Source: Bacillota bacterium
Lineage (GTDB): Bacteria > Bacillota > UBA4882 > UBA8346
Reading direction: 5' to 3'
Assembly (NCBI GenBank): GCA_023392595.1
Contig: JAEVYU010000031.1
Span: forward strand, 1-64,000
DNA: 64,000 nucleotides
Program-made: the position numbers and the translations under genes
Notes under the pieces: generated by a model
Databases searched by the model: none
What the model was told of the DNA's origin: nothing
Seen by the model: only the letters and a program-made list of their open reading frames with translations
Part shown: piece after piece, positions 18,416-27,731 of the stretch
How positions within the stretch are numbered: position 1 is the first letter of the stretch
Layout of the letters: each line of letters begins with the position of its first letter

Positions 18416-18665
18416 AAGAATTAGGCTCTGTTATAGATTATTGTTGAAAAATCCGGGCCTATTTTGACCTAACCCGCGCGTCCTTTCGGACGCGACCCTT
18501 CCCCCTTTGAAGCGGCTAAAATAGCGGACGCATGTGGAAGGGTAACCTTGGCCGTTGCTGCCAAAAAGCATTTAGACCCCAAAGGCATCGGTTACTCTCC
18601 CACTTTAGGGGGAGAGCAAGAGAGGGGTTTTGACCAACAAATGCCTTAAACAGAGCCAAGAATTA
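18416..18665. mobile_element. MITE-like element with 8-bp target site duplication
   Basis: The element proper is 18424-18657. It has nine-base terminal inverted repeats, GGCTCTGTT (18424-18432) and AACAGAGCC (18649-18657), and is flanked on both sides by the same eight bases, AAGAATTA (18416-18423 and 18658-18665), which is a target site duplication. It encodes no transposase. An internal GCGTCC..GGACGC hairpin is present. Eight-base duplications occur with IS6, ISL3 and IS1595 family transposases, so one of these probably moved it in trans. Confidence 0.8.
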
Positions 18666-18683
18666 TAATACCGAGGTGTCTGT

Positions 18684-19412
18684 ATGAAAGCCGAGATAAC
18701 ATACATTTTTCATAATTGCTTTGTCCTAAAGATCCAAGAAAAAACTTTTCTTTTTGACTATCCTGCAGACCAGTTCTTAAATCGTGAAATGCGCGAGCTT
18801 ATCCAAACCAAAATCAGCGGCAGTGACTTATATGTGGTTTCATCCCACAATCACCAGGATCATTTTAACCGCGATGTTGCCAGGTTAAGTCCAACGGTTA
18901 AAAATATCCGCTATATTTTATCTAAAGATATTTTGAAACGAAACCGATTCTACAAAGAGTTGACAGAAAGTTACAGCATCGCCCCGGACCAGACCAACTT
19001 CATCGACGGCATGGAGATTCATAGTTTCCGGAGCAACGATGAAGGGGTAGCTTTTTTAATATCCTTGAATGGACTCCATATTTACTTTGGCGGAGATCTT
19101 GCCTGTTGGGACTGGGATGAACTAACCGAGCATGAACACCGCTTTTTAGTGGACTATTTTGGAGAGGTCTTAACCGACTTGAAACGCCGGCCGATTCATA
19201 TCGCCTTTTCCAATATGGATCCCCGGCTACCGAATTGGTCCGGGGCTGCCCAGTTCATTCAGACGGTGAACCCGGATTTCTTCGTACCGATGCACACTTT
19301 CGGAGATACCCAGTCGATTGCCAGGTTTTTAACGGAAAATCCCCAGCCCCTTCAAAAGTTCTTCCATTATCAAAAGACTGGAGATTCAATTGTTCTGGAA
19401 TTGCCGCTTTAG
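18684..19412 (+). CDS. Metallo-beta-lactamase-fold hydrolase
   Basis: A 242-residue cytoplasmic protein with the metal-binding motif SSHNHQDHF (HxHxDH), FGGDLACWDW and a later VPMHTFGD histidine, in UPF0173-like order. The ATG follows GAGGTG. Substrate is unknown. It begins 18 bases after the MITE duplication, so the element may have altered its promoter. Downstream the membrane protein gene starts 24 bases later, so the two may be cotranscribed. Confidence 0.78.
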   Translation: MKAEITYIFHNCFVLKIQEKTFLFDYPADQFLNREMRELIQTKISGSDLYVVSSHNHQDHFNRDVARLSPTVKNIRYILSKDILKRNRFYKELTESYSIAPDQTNFIDGMEIHSFRSNDEGVAFLISLNGLHIYFGGDLACWDWDELTEHEHRFLVDYFGEVLTDLKRRPIHIAFSNMDPRLPNWSGAAQFIQTVNPDFFVPMHTFGDTQSIARFLTENPQPLQKFFHYQKTGDSIVLELPL

Positions 19413-19436
19413 CTATCGCTTTGAGGAGGAACCTTT

Positions 19437-20654
19437 ATGACTTGGAAAGAAAATTTGGGTGAAACCCCCCAGTTAACCATCTTTCAAAGAATCACCCGGA
19501 TTATATGGCGAAGTATTCTTGTTGGAGTCGCATATACCTTGACGATTTTCTGGCTTGGAACCGTACTGACTCATCAAGGTGTGCCTTTCCCTGATTTGGA
19601 CAAGCTTGGTATGAACCGATTATGGTTTTTGGGCGCTTCTATCTTAATGGGGTTCGTAATTGGCGCTATTTCTCAGATAGTTCATACATCAAAACCCAAT
19701 CACATTTTGACCTGGACGATATTTCTTTTTTTGAACCCCTTTTCAATAAGCTTGGAAAGCGCCCTCCTCGCTCCCAATTTATTAACGGCTTCGACGCTTC
19801 CTTCGTTGATGCTGGTACAATTTTTGGCCGCATTGGTAGCCGGATTGCTGATAACTTTTTTATTCGCCTCTTCATCCAAACAAATCTTCGGGTCCTATAT
19901 TCACCGTGCCTGGTCGGCATGGATTAAGCGTATTACCGTTTCCATCATGATCACTTTTTTACTTTTTTTCCTGTTTAGCGCGACCAACTATCATTTAGTC
20001 CAAAAACTCTATTTTGATAATTATCAAGTCCGTTTCGATATTCCGACGCTCCCGGTGGTCCTGACGATTCAGTTTATGAAGGCCGTTTTGATCGTTTTTT
20101 CTTTACTACCGATGATCACAACCATTGGAGCGACCAAACGCTTTATAGCCGTAATGAGCGGCATCTCCCTGGTTGTTCTCGGCGCTTTGGGCCCTTTCCT
20201 ACAAGTCTCCAACTTATCGATGTTTTTATTGCTGGCAAGTTCGGGGAATTTATTCATCCAGAACTTTTTGATCGGAATTTTTGTCGGCTTTATTTTGGGG
20301 TGCCCTTCGAAGCTGGAAGAAACGGGGACTACCGTGGTGGATTATGTACGCCCCAAGCTTAGAGAAGGTCTGACCAATACCGCCGGATTTTTCACCAAGC
20401 CTTTTCAAGTTTCTGAGAAAGCTGTTACCGATCCTGAACCGACCCAAACTCCACAAAACGAGTCTGCACAGGATTTGAATGAAACTCCTCCGGAAAACCC
20501 CGACGCGCCCGAAGAATCTTCTACGGATAGCACTGACCAATCCGCAGAGCCGAGTCAAAATGATGTTGCAGTTTCTGCCGAAAACGCAAATGAAGCGTCC
20601 CTAGCCGAAGGGGAAGTTGATCAAACCAAAGATACCCCGGACACTTCTTCATAA
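19437..20654 (+). CDS. Multi-spanning membrane protein with acidic C-terminal tail, function unknown
   Basis: A 405-residue protein with about eight hydrophobic segments in residues 25-290, then a soluble tail from about 320 to the end that is strongly acidic and low in complexity (repeated E, D, P, T, S, N, for example NETPPENPDAPEESS). GAGGAGG precedes the ATG. I recognise no family. It may be cotranscribed with the metallo-hydrolase and ends only 18 bases from the convergent nadC. Confidence 0.7.
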   Translation: MTWKENLGETPQLTIFQRITRIIWRSILVGVAYTLTIFWLGTVLTHQGVPFPDLDKLGMNRLWFLGASILMGFVIGAISQIVHTSKPNHILTWTIFLFLNPFSISLESALLAPNLLTASTLPSLMLVQFLAALVAGLLITFLFASSSKQIFGSYIHRAWSAWIKRITVSIMITFLLFFLFSATNYHLVQKLYFDNYQVRFDIPTLPVVLTIQFMKAVLIVFSLLPMITTIGATKRFIAVMSGISLVVLGALGPFLQVSNLSMFLLLASSGNLFIQNFLIGIFVGFILGCPSKLEETGTTVVDYVRPKLREGLTNTAGFFTKPFQVSEKAVTDPEPTQTPQNESAQDLNETPPENPDAPEESSTDSTDQSAEPSQNDVAVSAENANEASLAEGEVDQTKDTPDTSS

Positions 20655-20672
20655 AATTCAATGATGGGCGCC

Positions 20673-21512
20673 TTAATCCTTTTTCCGGACATCCAGACTA
20701 ATGTCCAAAGCCCTTACCGAATGCGTAATCGCTCCGACAGAGATAATATCGACTCCCGTTGCGGCGATCTCCTTGATAGTGTGCTCATCAACATTTCCCG
20801 AGGCCTCAACCAAAGCCCTTTGGTTAATTAATTCCACCATCGCCCGCATCTCCGGCGCCGGCATATTATCCAGCATAATAATATCAGCCCCCGCGGCTAA
20901 AGCCTCCTCAACTTGAGCCTTGGTTTCCACTTCCACTTCGATGGTCATCGTATGGGGAATGTAATCCTTGGCCCGCCTCACGGCCTCGGTAATGGACCCG
21001 CAGGCTTCAATATGATTGTCTTTAATGAGTACCGCATCGGCCAAATTGAAACGGTGGTTGCAGCCCCCGCCCATCCTGACAGCGTATTTTTCCAGCATCC
21101 GAAGGCCGGGAGTAGTCTTCCGGGTATCCACGATTTTGGCCGGCAAGTCCCCCTTCAAATGGACAAGTCTGGCCGTTTGCGTGGCAATCCCCGATAATCT
21201 CTGCAAAAAATTGAGGGCAACTCTTTCCCCGGCGAGGATTGACCGTATGGGGCCCTTCCAGATTGCGATTTCAGTTCCGGGGCTTACTTCCGTTCCATCG
21301 GATAACGACTTCAAACAAATCATATCACGGTTCAGCTGATGGAAAACTTCGCTTACAACCGGCAAACCGGCCAGTATTCCCCCGGCCTTTGCCATAAAAG
21401 CGGCTTCCGCCATGAAATCTTTATCAAAAATAGCCTCCGATGTAATATCGCCCTGTTGTAAATCTTCCAATAAAGCCCCTTTAACGATATTCTCCAGGAT
21501 AAACCGGTTCAT
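20673..21512 (-). CDS. nadC: Nicotinate-nucleotide pyrophosphorylase (quinolinate phosphoribosyltransferase)
   Basis: This 279-residue enzyme converts quinolinate and PRPP to nicotinate mononucleotide, the third step of de novo NAD synthesis. Visible family motifs are EDLQQGDITSEAIF at the N-terminus, ALNFLQRLSGIAT, DTRKTTPGLR followed by GGGCNHR, and DNMPAPEM. The ATG overlaps the nadB stop codon, indicating translational coupling in the order nadA-nadB-nadC. Confidence 0.96.
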   Translation of the reverse strand: MNRFILENIVKGALLEDLQQGDITSEAIFDKDFMAEAAFMAKAGGILAGLPVVSEVFHQLNRDMICLKSLSDGTEVSPGTEIAIWKGPIRSILAGERVALNFLQRLSGIATQTARLVHLKGDLPAKIVDTRKTTPGLRMLEKYAVRMGGGCNHRFNLADAVLIKDNHIEACGSITEAVRRAKDYIPHTMTIEVEVETKAQVEEALAAGADIIMLDNMPAPEMRAMVELINQRALVEASGNVDEHTIKEIAATGVDIISVGAITHSVRALDISLDVRKKD

Positions 21513-23104
21513 AACGCCACCTCGTCAGTTTGACTTTGAAATTGAATATGTTTTTGCCAGGATGGATCCGGGTCCGGATAATCAGCCCGGAAATGAGCGC
21601 CCCGGCTTTCAGTGCGAATCCTGGCAGCCCGGGCAATCAATCCGGCAAGATCCAACATATTTTGGAATTCAAAATAGGCCGGATTCAGTTCGAAGCCATT
21701 TTTAGAAAGCGGTCCGGTTTCCGGCGACAAAAGCCTCTCTGCTTCCTGCAAACCTGCTCTATCCCGGACAATGCCTAAATGTTCCGTAGTAATTTTTCGT
21801 AATGAAACCAATCCACTGGTCCACTGTTCATAGGGAATCCGGATTTCAGGGTAATGGATTTCCAATTCTTTTTCATTCACTTTCGGAAGGTCCCGGAGTT
21901 GATTTTTTAATAAATCAGCAATTCTGCCTCCGAAAACTAACCCTTCCAATAATGAGTTGCTCGCCAAACGATTGGCGCCATGAACTCCGGTCGCCGCCAC
22001 CTCTCCGGCTGCGTACAGTCCCGGAACGGAAGTCCTTCCCCATAGATCGGTCATGATTCCGCCCATCATGTAATGAGCGGCCGGGGCTACCGGGATCGTC
22101 TCCGATAGGATATCGAGGCCATATTGCAAACACGTATCATAAATGTTGGGGAAGCGCTCTTTAACCGCCTCCGGTCTTATTGTACTCAAATCCAGAAAAA
22201 CGCAGGAACTATGGGTTCTTTGCATTTCAGTATAAATGGAACGAGCCACCACATCACGCGGCGCTAACTCGGCCAGCTTGTGATAACGCGGCATAAACCG
22301 TTCACCCGCAGTGTTGATCAGCAAGCCTCCCTCGCCCCGGACGCTTTCGGATATGAGAAAAGGAGGCGCCGATGGCAAGCAAAGCGCGGTAGGATGAAAT
22401 TGAATAAATTCCAAATCGGTCAAAACCGCCCCCGCCCGGTATGCCAGGCTCATACCATCGCCGGTCGCGACCGAAGGATTGGTTGTCTTATCATAAATTT
22501 GGCCCAAACCGCCGGTGCAGAGAATGACCGTCGAGGCCAAAAACAAATTCAATACCCCTTGATGAACCGCGACCACCCCGCGGCAAAATCCCGCTTCCGT
22601 AGCCAATGCCAAGGCGAAGTGCTGTTCATAAACAGTAATATTAGGATTTTCCAATTGACGGATTAAAGTTTCCGAAACCGCCCGCCCTGTGGCATCTCCA
22701 TGGGCATGCAGAATCCGGCTGCGACTATGGGCGGCTTCTCGGGTGAAACTGATTTCACCCTGTTTTCGATCAAAAGGCACCCCAACATCAATCAGTTGGC
22801 GGACCCGGCCCACTCCTTCACCAACCAATACTTTCACCGCTTCAGGCTTGCATAAACCGGCGCCGGCCGCCACCGTATCTTGATAATGAAGCTCGGGCGA
22901 ATCCTCCGCTCCCAACGCTGAGGCAATTCCCCCCTGGGCATAATAGGTATTGCTTTCCTGAATCAAAGATTTGGTCAGCAAAATAACTCGGGCGGTTTTA
23001 CTTAATTCTAAAGCAGTATATAGTCCGGCGATGCCGCCTCCAACAACCAGGAATTGGGCCTTATCGACCAGAGGAGGCGGAGCGACGGGAAAGCAATGTA
23101 ACAT
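21509..23104 (-). CDS. nadB: L-aspartate oxidase
   Basis: A flavoprotein that oxidises L-aspartate to iminoaspartate for quinolinate synthesis. It shows the FAD-binding VVGGGIAGLYTALEL, the TYYAQGGIA segment, the catalytic-loop region REAAHSRSRILHAHGDATG, and the succinate-dehydrogenase-like HYMMGGI and GLYAAGEVAATGVHGANRL. I start at the ATG at 23104, five bases after GGAGG; a GTG at 23116 is less likely. About 531 residues, normal for NadB. Confidence 0.95.
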   Translation of the reverse strand: MLHCFPVAPPPLVDKAQFLVVGGGIAGLYTALELSKTARVILLTKSLIQESNTYYAQGGIASALGAEDSPELHYQDTVAAGAGLCKPEAVKVLVGEGVGRVRQLIDVGVPFDRKQGEISFTREAAHSRSRILHAHGDATGRAVSETLIRQLENPNITVYEQHFALALATEAGFCRGVVAVHQGVLNLFLASTVILCTGGLGQIYDKTTNPSVATGDGMSLAYRAGAVLTDLEFIQFHPTALCLPSAPPFLISESVRGEGGLLINTAGERFMPRYHKLAELAPRDVVARSIYTEMQRTHSSCVFLDLSTIRPEAVKERFPNIYDTCLQYGLDILSETIPVAPAAHYMMGGIMTDLWGRTSVPGLYAAGEVAATGVHGANRLASNSLLEGLVFGGRIADLLKNQLRDLPKVNEKELEIHYPEIRIPYEQWTSGLVSLRKITTEHLGIVRDRAGLQEAERLLSPETGPLSKNGFELNPAYFEFQNMLDLAGLIARAARIRTESRGAHFRADYPDPDPSWQKHIQFQSQTDEVAL

Positions 23105-23122
23105 TATGACCTCCACTTGCCC

Positions 23123-24043
23123 TTAAACATATTCTAACATCCGTTCAAGAGATGTTTTTGCCCGTACCTGAATCTCAGGCGGTACCGTGATGATCTTACT
23201 TTGGTTTTGCAAGGCAGCCAAAACTTTAGGAATTGTGATGCGTTTCATGTTGGGACAGACTAACCCGGGAGATAATAAATAAAATGTTTTTTCCGGGTTT
23301 TCCTTTTGTAGACCATGAATAATTCCCATTTCAGTGCCGATAATAAAATTTTGACCGGAAGATTCTCTGGCATATTTCATGATTTGCGAAGTGCTTCCGA
23401 TAAAATCGGCTGCCTGAGCCACATCCTCGCGGCATTCGGGATGTACCAACACGAAAGCATCCGGATGATGCTGTTTGGCGACGATTACATCTTCCGGCGT
23501 AATCCGCTGATGCGTTATGCAATAACCGGGCCAGATGTGAAATTTCTTCCGGGGTACTTTGCCGGCAACATAACGCCCCAAATTTTGATCGGGCAAAAAT
23601 ATGATTTCTTGCTCCGGTATATTTTGGACCAATTTTACCGCATTGGCAGATGTACAACAATAATCACTGACCGCTTTGACTGCTGCCGTAGAATTTACAT
23701 AGGAGACTACCGCTGCCCGGGGATATTGCTCACGCCATTTTAAAACTTCATCCACTTCAGCCATTTCCGCCATGGGGCAGCCGGCCGTCTCATCCGGTAA
23801 AATAACTCTTTTTTCAGGGGATAGGACGGCCGCACTTTCCGCCATAAAATGGACTCCGCAAAACACGACCACTTCGGCCTTTGTATTTGCCGCTATTTGA
23901 CTTAGGGCCAATGAATCCCCAACATAATCCGCTAAATCTTGGACTTCATCATTTTGATAATTATGGGCCAAAATGATTGCATGCTGTTTTGCGCATAAGC
24001 GATCTATTTCATCCATCTGCAAAGTATATTCCGATTGAGACAT
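23123..24043 (-). CDS. nadA: Quinolinate synthase
   Basis: An iron-sulfur enzyme that condenses iminoaspartate with dihydroxyacetone phosphate to quinolinate. The three cysteines expected to bind the 4Fe-4S cluster are in VVFCGVHFM, VHPECRED and GLVCPNMK. HNYQNDEVQDLADYVGDSL is a family hallmark. The ATG at 24043 is chosen because AGGAG lies eight bases upstream and gives a normal 306-residue length; an ATG at 24079 is an alternative. It is the first gene of nadABC. Confidence 0.95.
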   Translation of the reverse strand: MSQSEYTLQMDEIDRLCAKQHAIILAHNYQNDEVQDLADYVGDSLALSQIAANTKAEVVVFCGVHFMAESAAVLSPEKRVILPDETAGCPMAEMAEVDEVLKWREQYPRAAVVSYVNSTAAVKAVSDYCCTSANAVKLVQNIPEQEIIFLPDQNLGRYVAGKVPRKKFHIWPGYCITHQRITPEDVIVAKQHHPDAFVLVHPECREDVAQAADFIGSTSQIMKYARESSGQNFIIGTEMGIIHGLQKENPEKTFYLLSPGLVCPNMKRITIPKVLAALQNQSKIITVPPEIQVRAKTSLERMLEYV

Positions 24044-24107
24044 TCCCGATTCTCCTGTTTCAGCGCAATTTATCCTCATTTTACTTTTGGAGTTTCCTTT
24101 TGTCAAC

Positions 24108-24135
24108 AGTTTATTGGGGAATCGAAAGATGTCAA
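24108..24135 (-). promoter_or_regulatory. Candidate promoter of the nadABC operon
   Basis: On the minus strand TTGACA (24135-24130) is followed after 16 bases by TAAACT (24113-24108), about 65 bases before the nadA ATG. A second TTGACA sits just downstream at about 24106-24101; the pair of TGTCAA repeats could also be a repressor site. Downstream, the region 24136-24259 has no gene but carries a small CCCGC/GCGGG hairpin. Confidence 0.45.
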
Positions 24136-24259
24136 AAGTATTTAAAAAAACAGGCGCTCGCCTGAATCTTCTTGAACCAATTCAATTGGGAAAAATCCAC
24201 CCGATTGACGGACAACCAACCCGCGCGAAGCGGGAGAGCCCGGAATAGGACAGGCAATT

Positions 24260-25060
24260 TTATTGGCCTTTTTTATAACGGATAAACTCTTCTGTCGTTA
24301 AAAACGTTTCTTGATACCCAAGTTTCCGGCACAGTTGAGTTACATGGGGCGGTTCCAAATAAGCGTTATATAAAATATCCGTCGCGCCGAAAACCATCCG
24401 GGTATCCCCATCTAACAAGACCTGGCCCTTTTGAAAAACAATAGTCCTTTCAAAAGTCTCCGCTACAAAGTCCATGTCATGAATGATAGTCAAAACAAGC
24501 CGCCCTTCTGACGATAAATCCTTGATAATTTTCTTGATTTTTTCTTTTCCCCCGTAATCCTGAGCAATGGTCGGTTCGTCCAAAATAATGATTCCGGTTT
24601 GCATTGCCACCACAGAAGCAATACTGACAAGTTTTCTCTCTGACAAACTTAAATCATAGGGATGAGACTCGAGGCAATGGGATAAGCCTACCATTTCTAA
24701 GGCCCGTAACGAATTCTCTTTCGCCAGGGACTCGGATTGACCAATGTTTAATGGGCCAAACATAACCTCGTCCATAACCGTATTTTTAAAAATCTGGTCA
24801 TTGGGGTTTTGAAATACCAGGCCGATTTCCCTCGAAATCCTTGCCACGGTGATGTCGGCAATATCTTTCCCCGACACCAGGATCCGTCCGGAACCGGGCC
24901 TGAGCAACCCTTTTAATAACTTCACAAAAGTAGTTTTTCCGGAACCGTTTTGACCGATGATCGCGGTGGAAGTGTTATCAAATTGAAGACTAATCCCCTT
25001 TAAAATCTCCTTGCCGACCGTATATGAAAAATGCAGATTTTCTACAGTGATGTTAACCAT
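24260..25060 (-). CDS. ecfA: ECF transporter ATPase (second EcfA)
   Basis: A 266-residue ABC ATPase of an energy-coupling-factor importer: GQNGSGKTT Walker A, VFQNPNDQIF Q-loop typical of Ecf/Cbi ATPases, a slightly divergent signature LSLSERKLVSIASVV, Walker B GIIILDEPTIAQDYGG. The usual LSGGQ is reduced to LSLSE, which is notable. The ATG at 25060 overlaps the stop of the preceding ATPase gene by eight bases. Confidence 0.88.
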   Translation of the reverse strand: MVNITVENLHFSYTVGKEILKGISLQFDNTSTAIIGQNGSGKTTFVKLLKGLLRPGSGRILVSGKDIADITVARISREIGLVFQNPNDQIFKNTVMDEVMFGPLNIGQSESLAKENSLRALEMVGLSHCLESHPYDLSLSERKLVSIASVVAMQTGIIILDEPTIAQDYGGKEKIKKIIKDLSSEGRLVLTIIHDMDFVAETFERTIVFQKGQVLLDGDTRMVFGATDILYNAYLEPPHVTQLCRKLGYQETFLTTEEFIRYKKGQ

Positions 25061-25904
25061 TTGGTTTTGCCACCGCCTGATACGTATCATCCAAAGTAAC
25101 CGGATAATAGCCGTTTTTGGGATCTTTGATATTCAGTCCCTTGCAAATATTTGTAAAAACCGGAGCCGCAACTCCGTAATTCTCCAAATCCGATCGTGAG
25201 AATACTTTTTGCGGCAAATCAAAATCAATAACTTGTCCTTGATGCAACAACAACACTTTGTCGGCATACTTGGCGATTTTTTCGATTTTATGCTCCACCA
25301 TCATAATAGTCAACCCATGTTTACTTAAGCTCTGAACTGCTTTAAATACTTCCTCCGAACCTTGCGGGTCCAGTTGAGACGTTGGCTCATCAAAGATAAT
25401 GATCTCGGGCCGCATTGCGATAATACCGGCAATTGCCATTCGTTGCATCTGCCCTCCCGACAATCCAAAAGGATTTTGCGACCGGTACTCATAAATATCG
25501 AGCATTTTTAAAGCTTCATCGATGCGTTCTATCATTTCGCCCCGGGGTAACCCCATATTCTCTAAACCAAAGGCAATCTCCTCATAAACAGTCATTTTGG
25601 CGCCAGTAACCTGGGTAAAAGGGTTTTGAAAAACAATTCCCGCTTTCAAAGATAATCGGGAAAGTTCAGTATGGGCGGCATCCATTCCATCGATAAGCAC
25701 CCGGCCACCATAAGCGCCATGATAAAATTGGGGGACAAGACCCACCAGCGCTTGGCACAGAGTGGATTTTCCAGCGGTATTGGGGCCAATAACTCCAATA
25801 AATTCTCCCGCTTTGACTTCGAAAGATAATCCCTTGAGCGCTAATTCCTCCGTCAAAGGATACCGGTATTTTAAATTCTCAACCATGATCTTTACATTGG
25901 CCAT
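25053..25904 (-). CDS. ecfA: ECF transporter ATPase (first EcfA)
   Basis: A 283-residue ATPase with GPNTAGKST Walker A, VFQNPFTQVTG Q-loop, canonical signature GLSGGQMQRMAIAGI and IIIFDEPTSQLDPQ Walker B. GGAGG lies eight bases before the chosen ATG. It forms the heterodimeric engine with the following ATPase and overlaps the upstream T-component gene by 13 bases, so T-A-A are one translational unit. Confidence 0.9.
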   Translation of the reverse strand: MANVKIMVENLKYRYPLTEELALKGLSFEVKAGEFIGVIGPNTAGKSTLCQALVGLVPQFYHGAYGGRVLIDGMDAAHTELSRLSLKAGIVFQNPFTQVTGAKMTVYEEIAFGLENMGLPRGEMIERIDEALKMLDIYEYRSQNPFGLSGGQMQRMAIAGIIAMRPEIIIFDEPTSQLDPQGSEEVFKAVQSLSKHGLTIMMVEHKIEKIAKYADKVLLLHQGQVIDFDLPQKVFSRSDLENYGVAAPVFTNICKGLNIKDPKNGYYPVTLDDTYQAVAKPNG

Positions 25905-26674
25905 CCGGCTATCCTCCAAACAATTGCTGTCAATATGACGACAATCATACCCCAGCGGATGGTTTTGCTGTAAGAAGCCTTCAATTCCTCATTTAGAAAA
26001 GTCTTTCGAACCGAAGATGTAAAACCCCTTACTTCAAGAGCCATCGCCCGTTCTCTGGTATTGATCAAAGAATTCATAACAACCGGTCCAATTAACGGAA
26101 GAAATGCCTTGAGCCGGACTGTTAATTGGCCCTCGGTTTCCATTCCCCGGGATCGTTGAGCATCCATGATGGTTCCCATGGTAGCCGACATCTGTGGAAT
26201 GATTTGCAGGACCGAACTTAGAACATATCCTATCTTAGGAGATAACCCCTTCCGAACCAGACTTTCAATCAAATCCGATGGTTTGGTGGTAAGAACCAAA
26301 ATCGCAAAAGCGCTTATTATATTTAAAACCCGCAAGACCAGCCCAAAAGCAAAGCCTAGGCCTTCTTTATAAAAAATCATCGGGCCGAGGGAAAATAGCG
26401 GGATTTTATTCTCTGCCATGAATAAGCCTTGAATAACGATAATCGATAAAAGAATAACAATACTGAAACCCATTAAAGGAATAACCTTTTGAAATACTTT
26501 ACCCATCAACAGTAAAACAGCGCTCCATAATAAACAGGACCACGCCATCCAAATCGTCGGAATAATTAAAGGAACCGCGATAGCGGCACAAATATACAAT
26601 ATTTTACTTATGGGATCGATCTGATGAATGAAGGATTGCCTGGGCTGGTAAAGACTTATGATATTCAAATGCAA
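25892..26674 (-). CDS. ecfT: ECF transporter transmembrane T component (CbiQ/EcfT family)
   Basis: A 260-residue membrane protein with about five to six hydrophobic segments and the two coupling-helix motifs of the family, here DAQRSRGMETEG and ALEVRGFTSS (the A-R-G motifs). It links the S component to the ATPases. The start is a TTG after GGTGGTGG; a TTG two codons on is also possible. A 93-bp foldback element separates it from the S-component gene. Confidence 0.88.
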   Translation of the reverse strand: MHLNIISLYQPRQSFIHQIDPISKILYICAAIAVPLIIPTIWMAWSCLLWSAVLLLMGKVFQKVIPLMGFSIVILLSIIVIQGLFMAENKIPLFSLGPMIFYKEGLGFAFGLVLRVLNIISAFAILVLTTKPSDLIESLVRKGLSPKIGYVLSSVLQIIPQMSATMGTIMDAQRSRGMETEGQLTVRLKAFLPLIGPVVMNSLINTRERAMALEVRGFTSSVRKTFLNEELKASYSKTIRWGMIVVILTAIVWRIAGWPM

Positions 26675-26699
26675 CCACCACCCTTTGTTTCATAAAAAA

Positions 26700-26792
26700 G
26701 GCTGTCTGAAAAGTAATTTTAATGCGCAAAGGTATACAAAACATCTCTTTGATTGTATATCCCCAACATTGATAGTTGCTTTTGAGACAGCC
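26700..26792. repeat. Foldback element, copy 2 of the GGCTGTC family
   Basis: The ends are GGCTGTCT (26700-26707) and AGACAGCC (26785-26792), with internal GGTATACA/TGTATATC pairing. It sits between ecfS and ecfT, where a stable hairpin could reduce or terminate read-through. Related to the elements at 1990 and 39001. Confidence 0.6.
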
Positions 26793-26807
26793 ACTTGCTA
26801 TCGAGGT

Positions 26808-27410
26808 TTAAAGAGTCTCGGTTTTGTTATCGTTGTTATAAAGTACGGTTAGTTTCTTCGGCAACCCTTTAAAAATCCAATAACCGATCATGACTGTGGC
26901 GATTTTGTCCGGCAAATCAACAACAAACTCATCCAAAAACGATGACAGCCAAACCGGATTTTTATGGACAATTAGAAATGCATACAAGGCATCTCCCCAG
27001 ATGTTTCCGGTTTGACCGTTCCAGAACCAAATATTAATCGGAGTTGAAACCACCGCCGATACAACAGCCACTGCAACACCGATCATAAAGGCCTTCCAAA
27101 GACTGGTTACCCAACCTTGATAGGCCATAATACCGACAACCAAGCCAATAGCCACACTGGTAATGGCGTAAATAAAAGAAACCGGATCCATCGTTAAGCC
27201 ATAAATAATATTGTTTATTGCGCCGCAAAGCGCTCCAACGATTGGGCCAGCCAGCATACTAGCCAAAACGGTTCCGATAGCGTCCAGCCATAACGGTAAT
27301 TTGAGTACACCGGCAAAGGATTTACCGATGTAATTGATGGCTACCGCCGCCGGAATCAATACCAATGATGCCGTCGGTAATTTTAAAGACCACATTCCTC
27401 TTTTACTCAT
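26808..27410 (-). CDS. ECF transporter substrate-binding S component
   Basis: A 200-residue membrane protein with six hydrophobic segments. LPLWLDAIGTVLASMLAGPIVGALCGAINNI is typical of S components that carry small ligands. Ligand is not established; the truncated nucleoside phosphorylase gene immediately upstream suggests a nucleoside or base. GGGGGAG precedes the ATG. It is the first complete gene of the ECF set. Confidence 0.82.
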   Translation of the reverse strand: MSKRGMWSLKLPTASLVLIPAAVAINYIGKSFAGVLKLPLWLDAIGTVLASMLAGPIVGALCGAINNIIYGLTMDPVSFIYAITSVAIGLVVGIMAYQGWVTSLWKAFMIGVAVAVVSAVVSTPINIWFWNGQTGNIWGDALYAFLIVHKNPVWLSSFLDEFVVDLPDKIATVMIGYWIFKGLPKKLTVLYNNDNKTETL

Positions 27411-27413
27411 CGT

Positions 27414-27731
27414 CTACTCCCCCTTATTGATTTCGTTTAATGAGACAATCGCTTCCAAAGCCAAAATGATTTCCCGTTCCTCGCCTGCTGCCGTCGAGTT
27501 TTTACCCTCAACATAATCATTGATGCCACTTTCCAATGGCCCATCCGCCTCAACCACCACGTTTAAGATCGAAGCCGTTTTGAGTTTCCGTAAAGCACCA
27601 ATGACCATCAACGGAGCGCTTTCCATATCGGCTGCCAGTACTCCGCGCTCTCCCCAAAATCTATCGATAGAGGCCTCATCATCCGTATAAAAGCTATCAT
27701 GACTCCGAATAACTCCACCAACAGATTCTCC
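27414..27731 (-). pseudogene. 3' stump of a nucleoside (uridine) phosphorylase gene
   Basis: Reading from 27731, residues VGGVIRSHDSFYTDDEA, WGERGVLAADMESAP and LKTASILNVVVEADG match the C-terminal third of PNP/UDP-family phosphorylases, including the substrate-binding DMES motif. No start codon precedes the conserved region, and the N-terminal two thirds are missing. The stump is in the same frame as the upstream M23 gene, separated only by that gene's TAA. A 70-residue product could start at the ATG at 27626 but would lack most of the active site. Confidence 0.8.
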
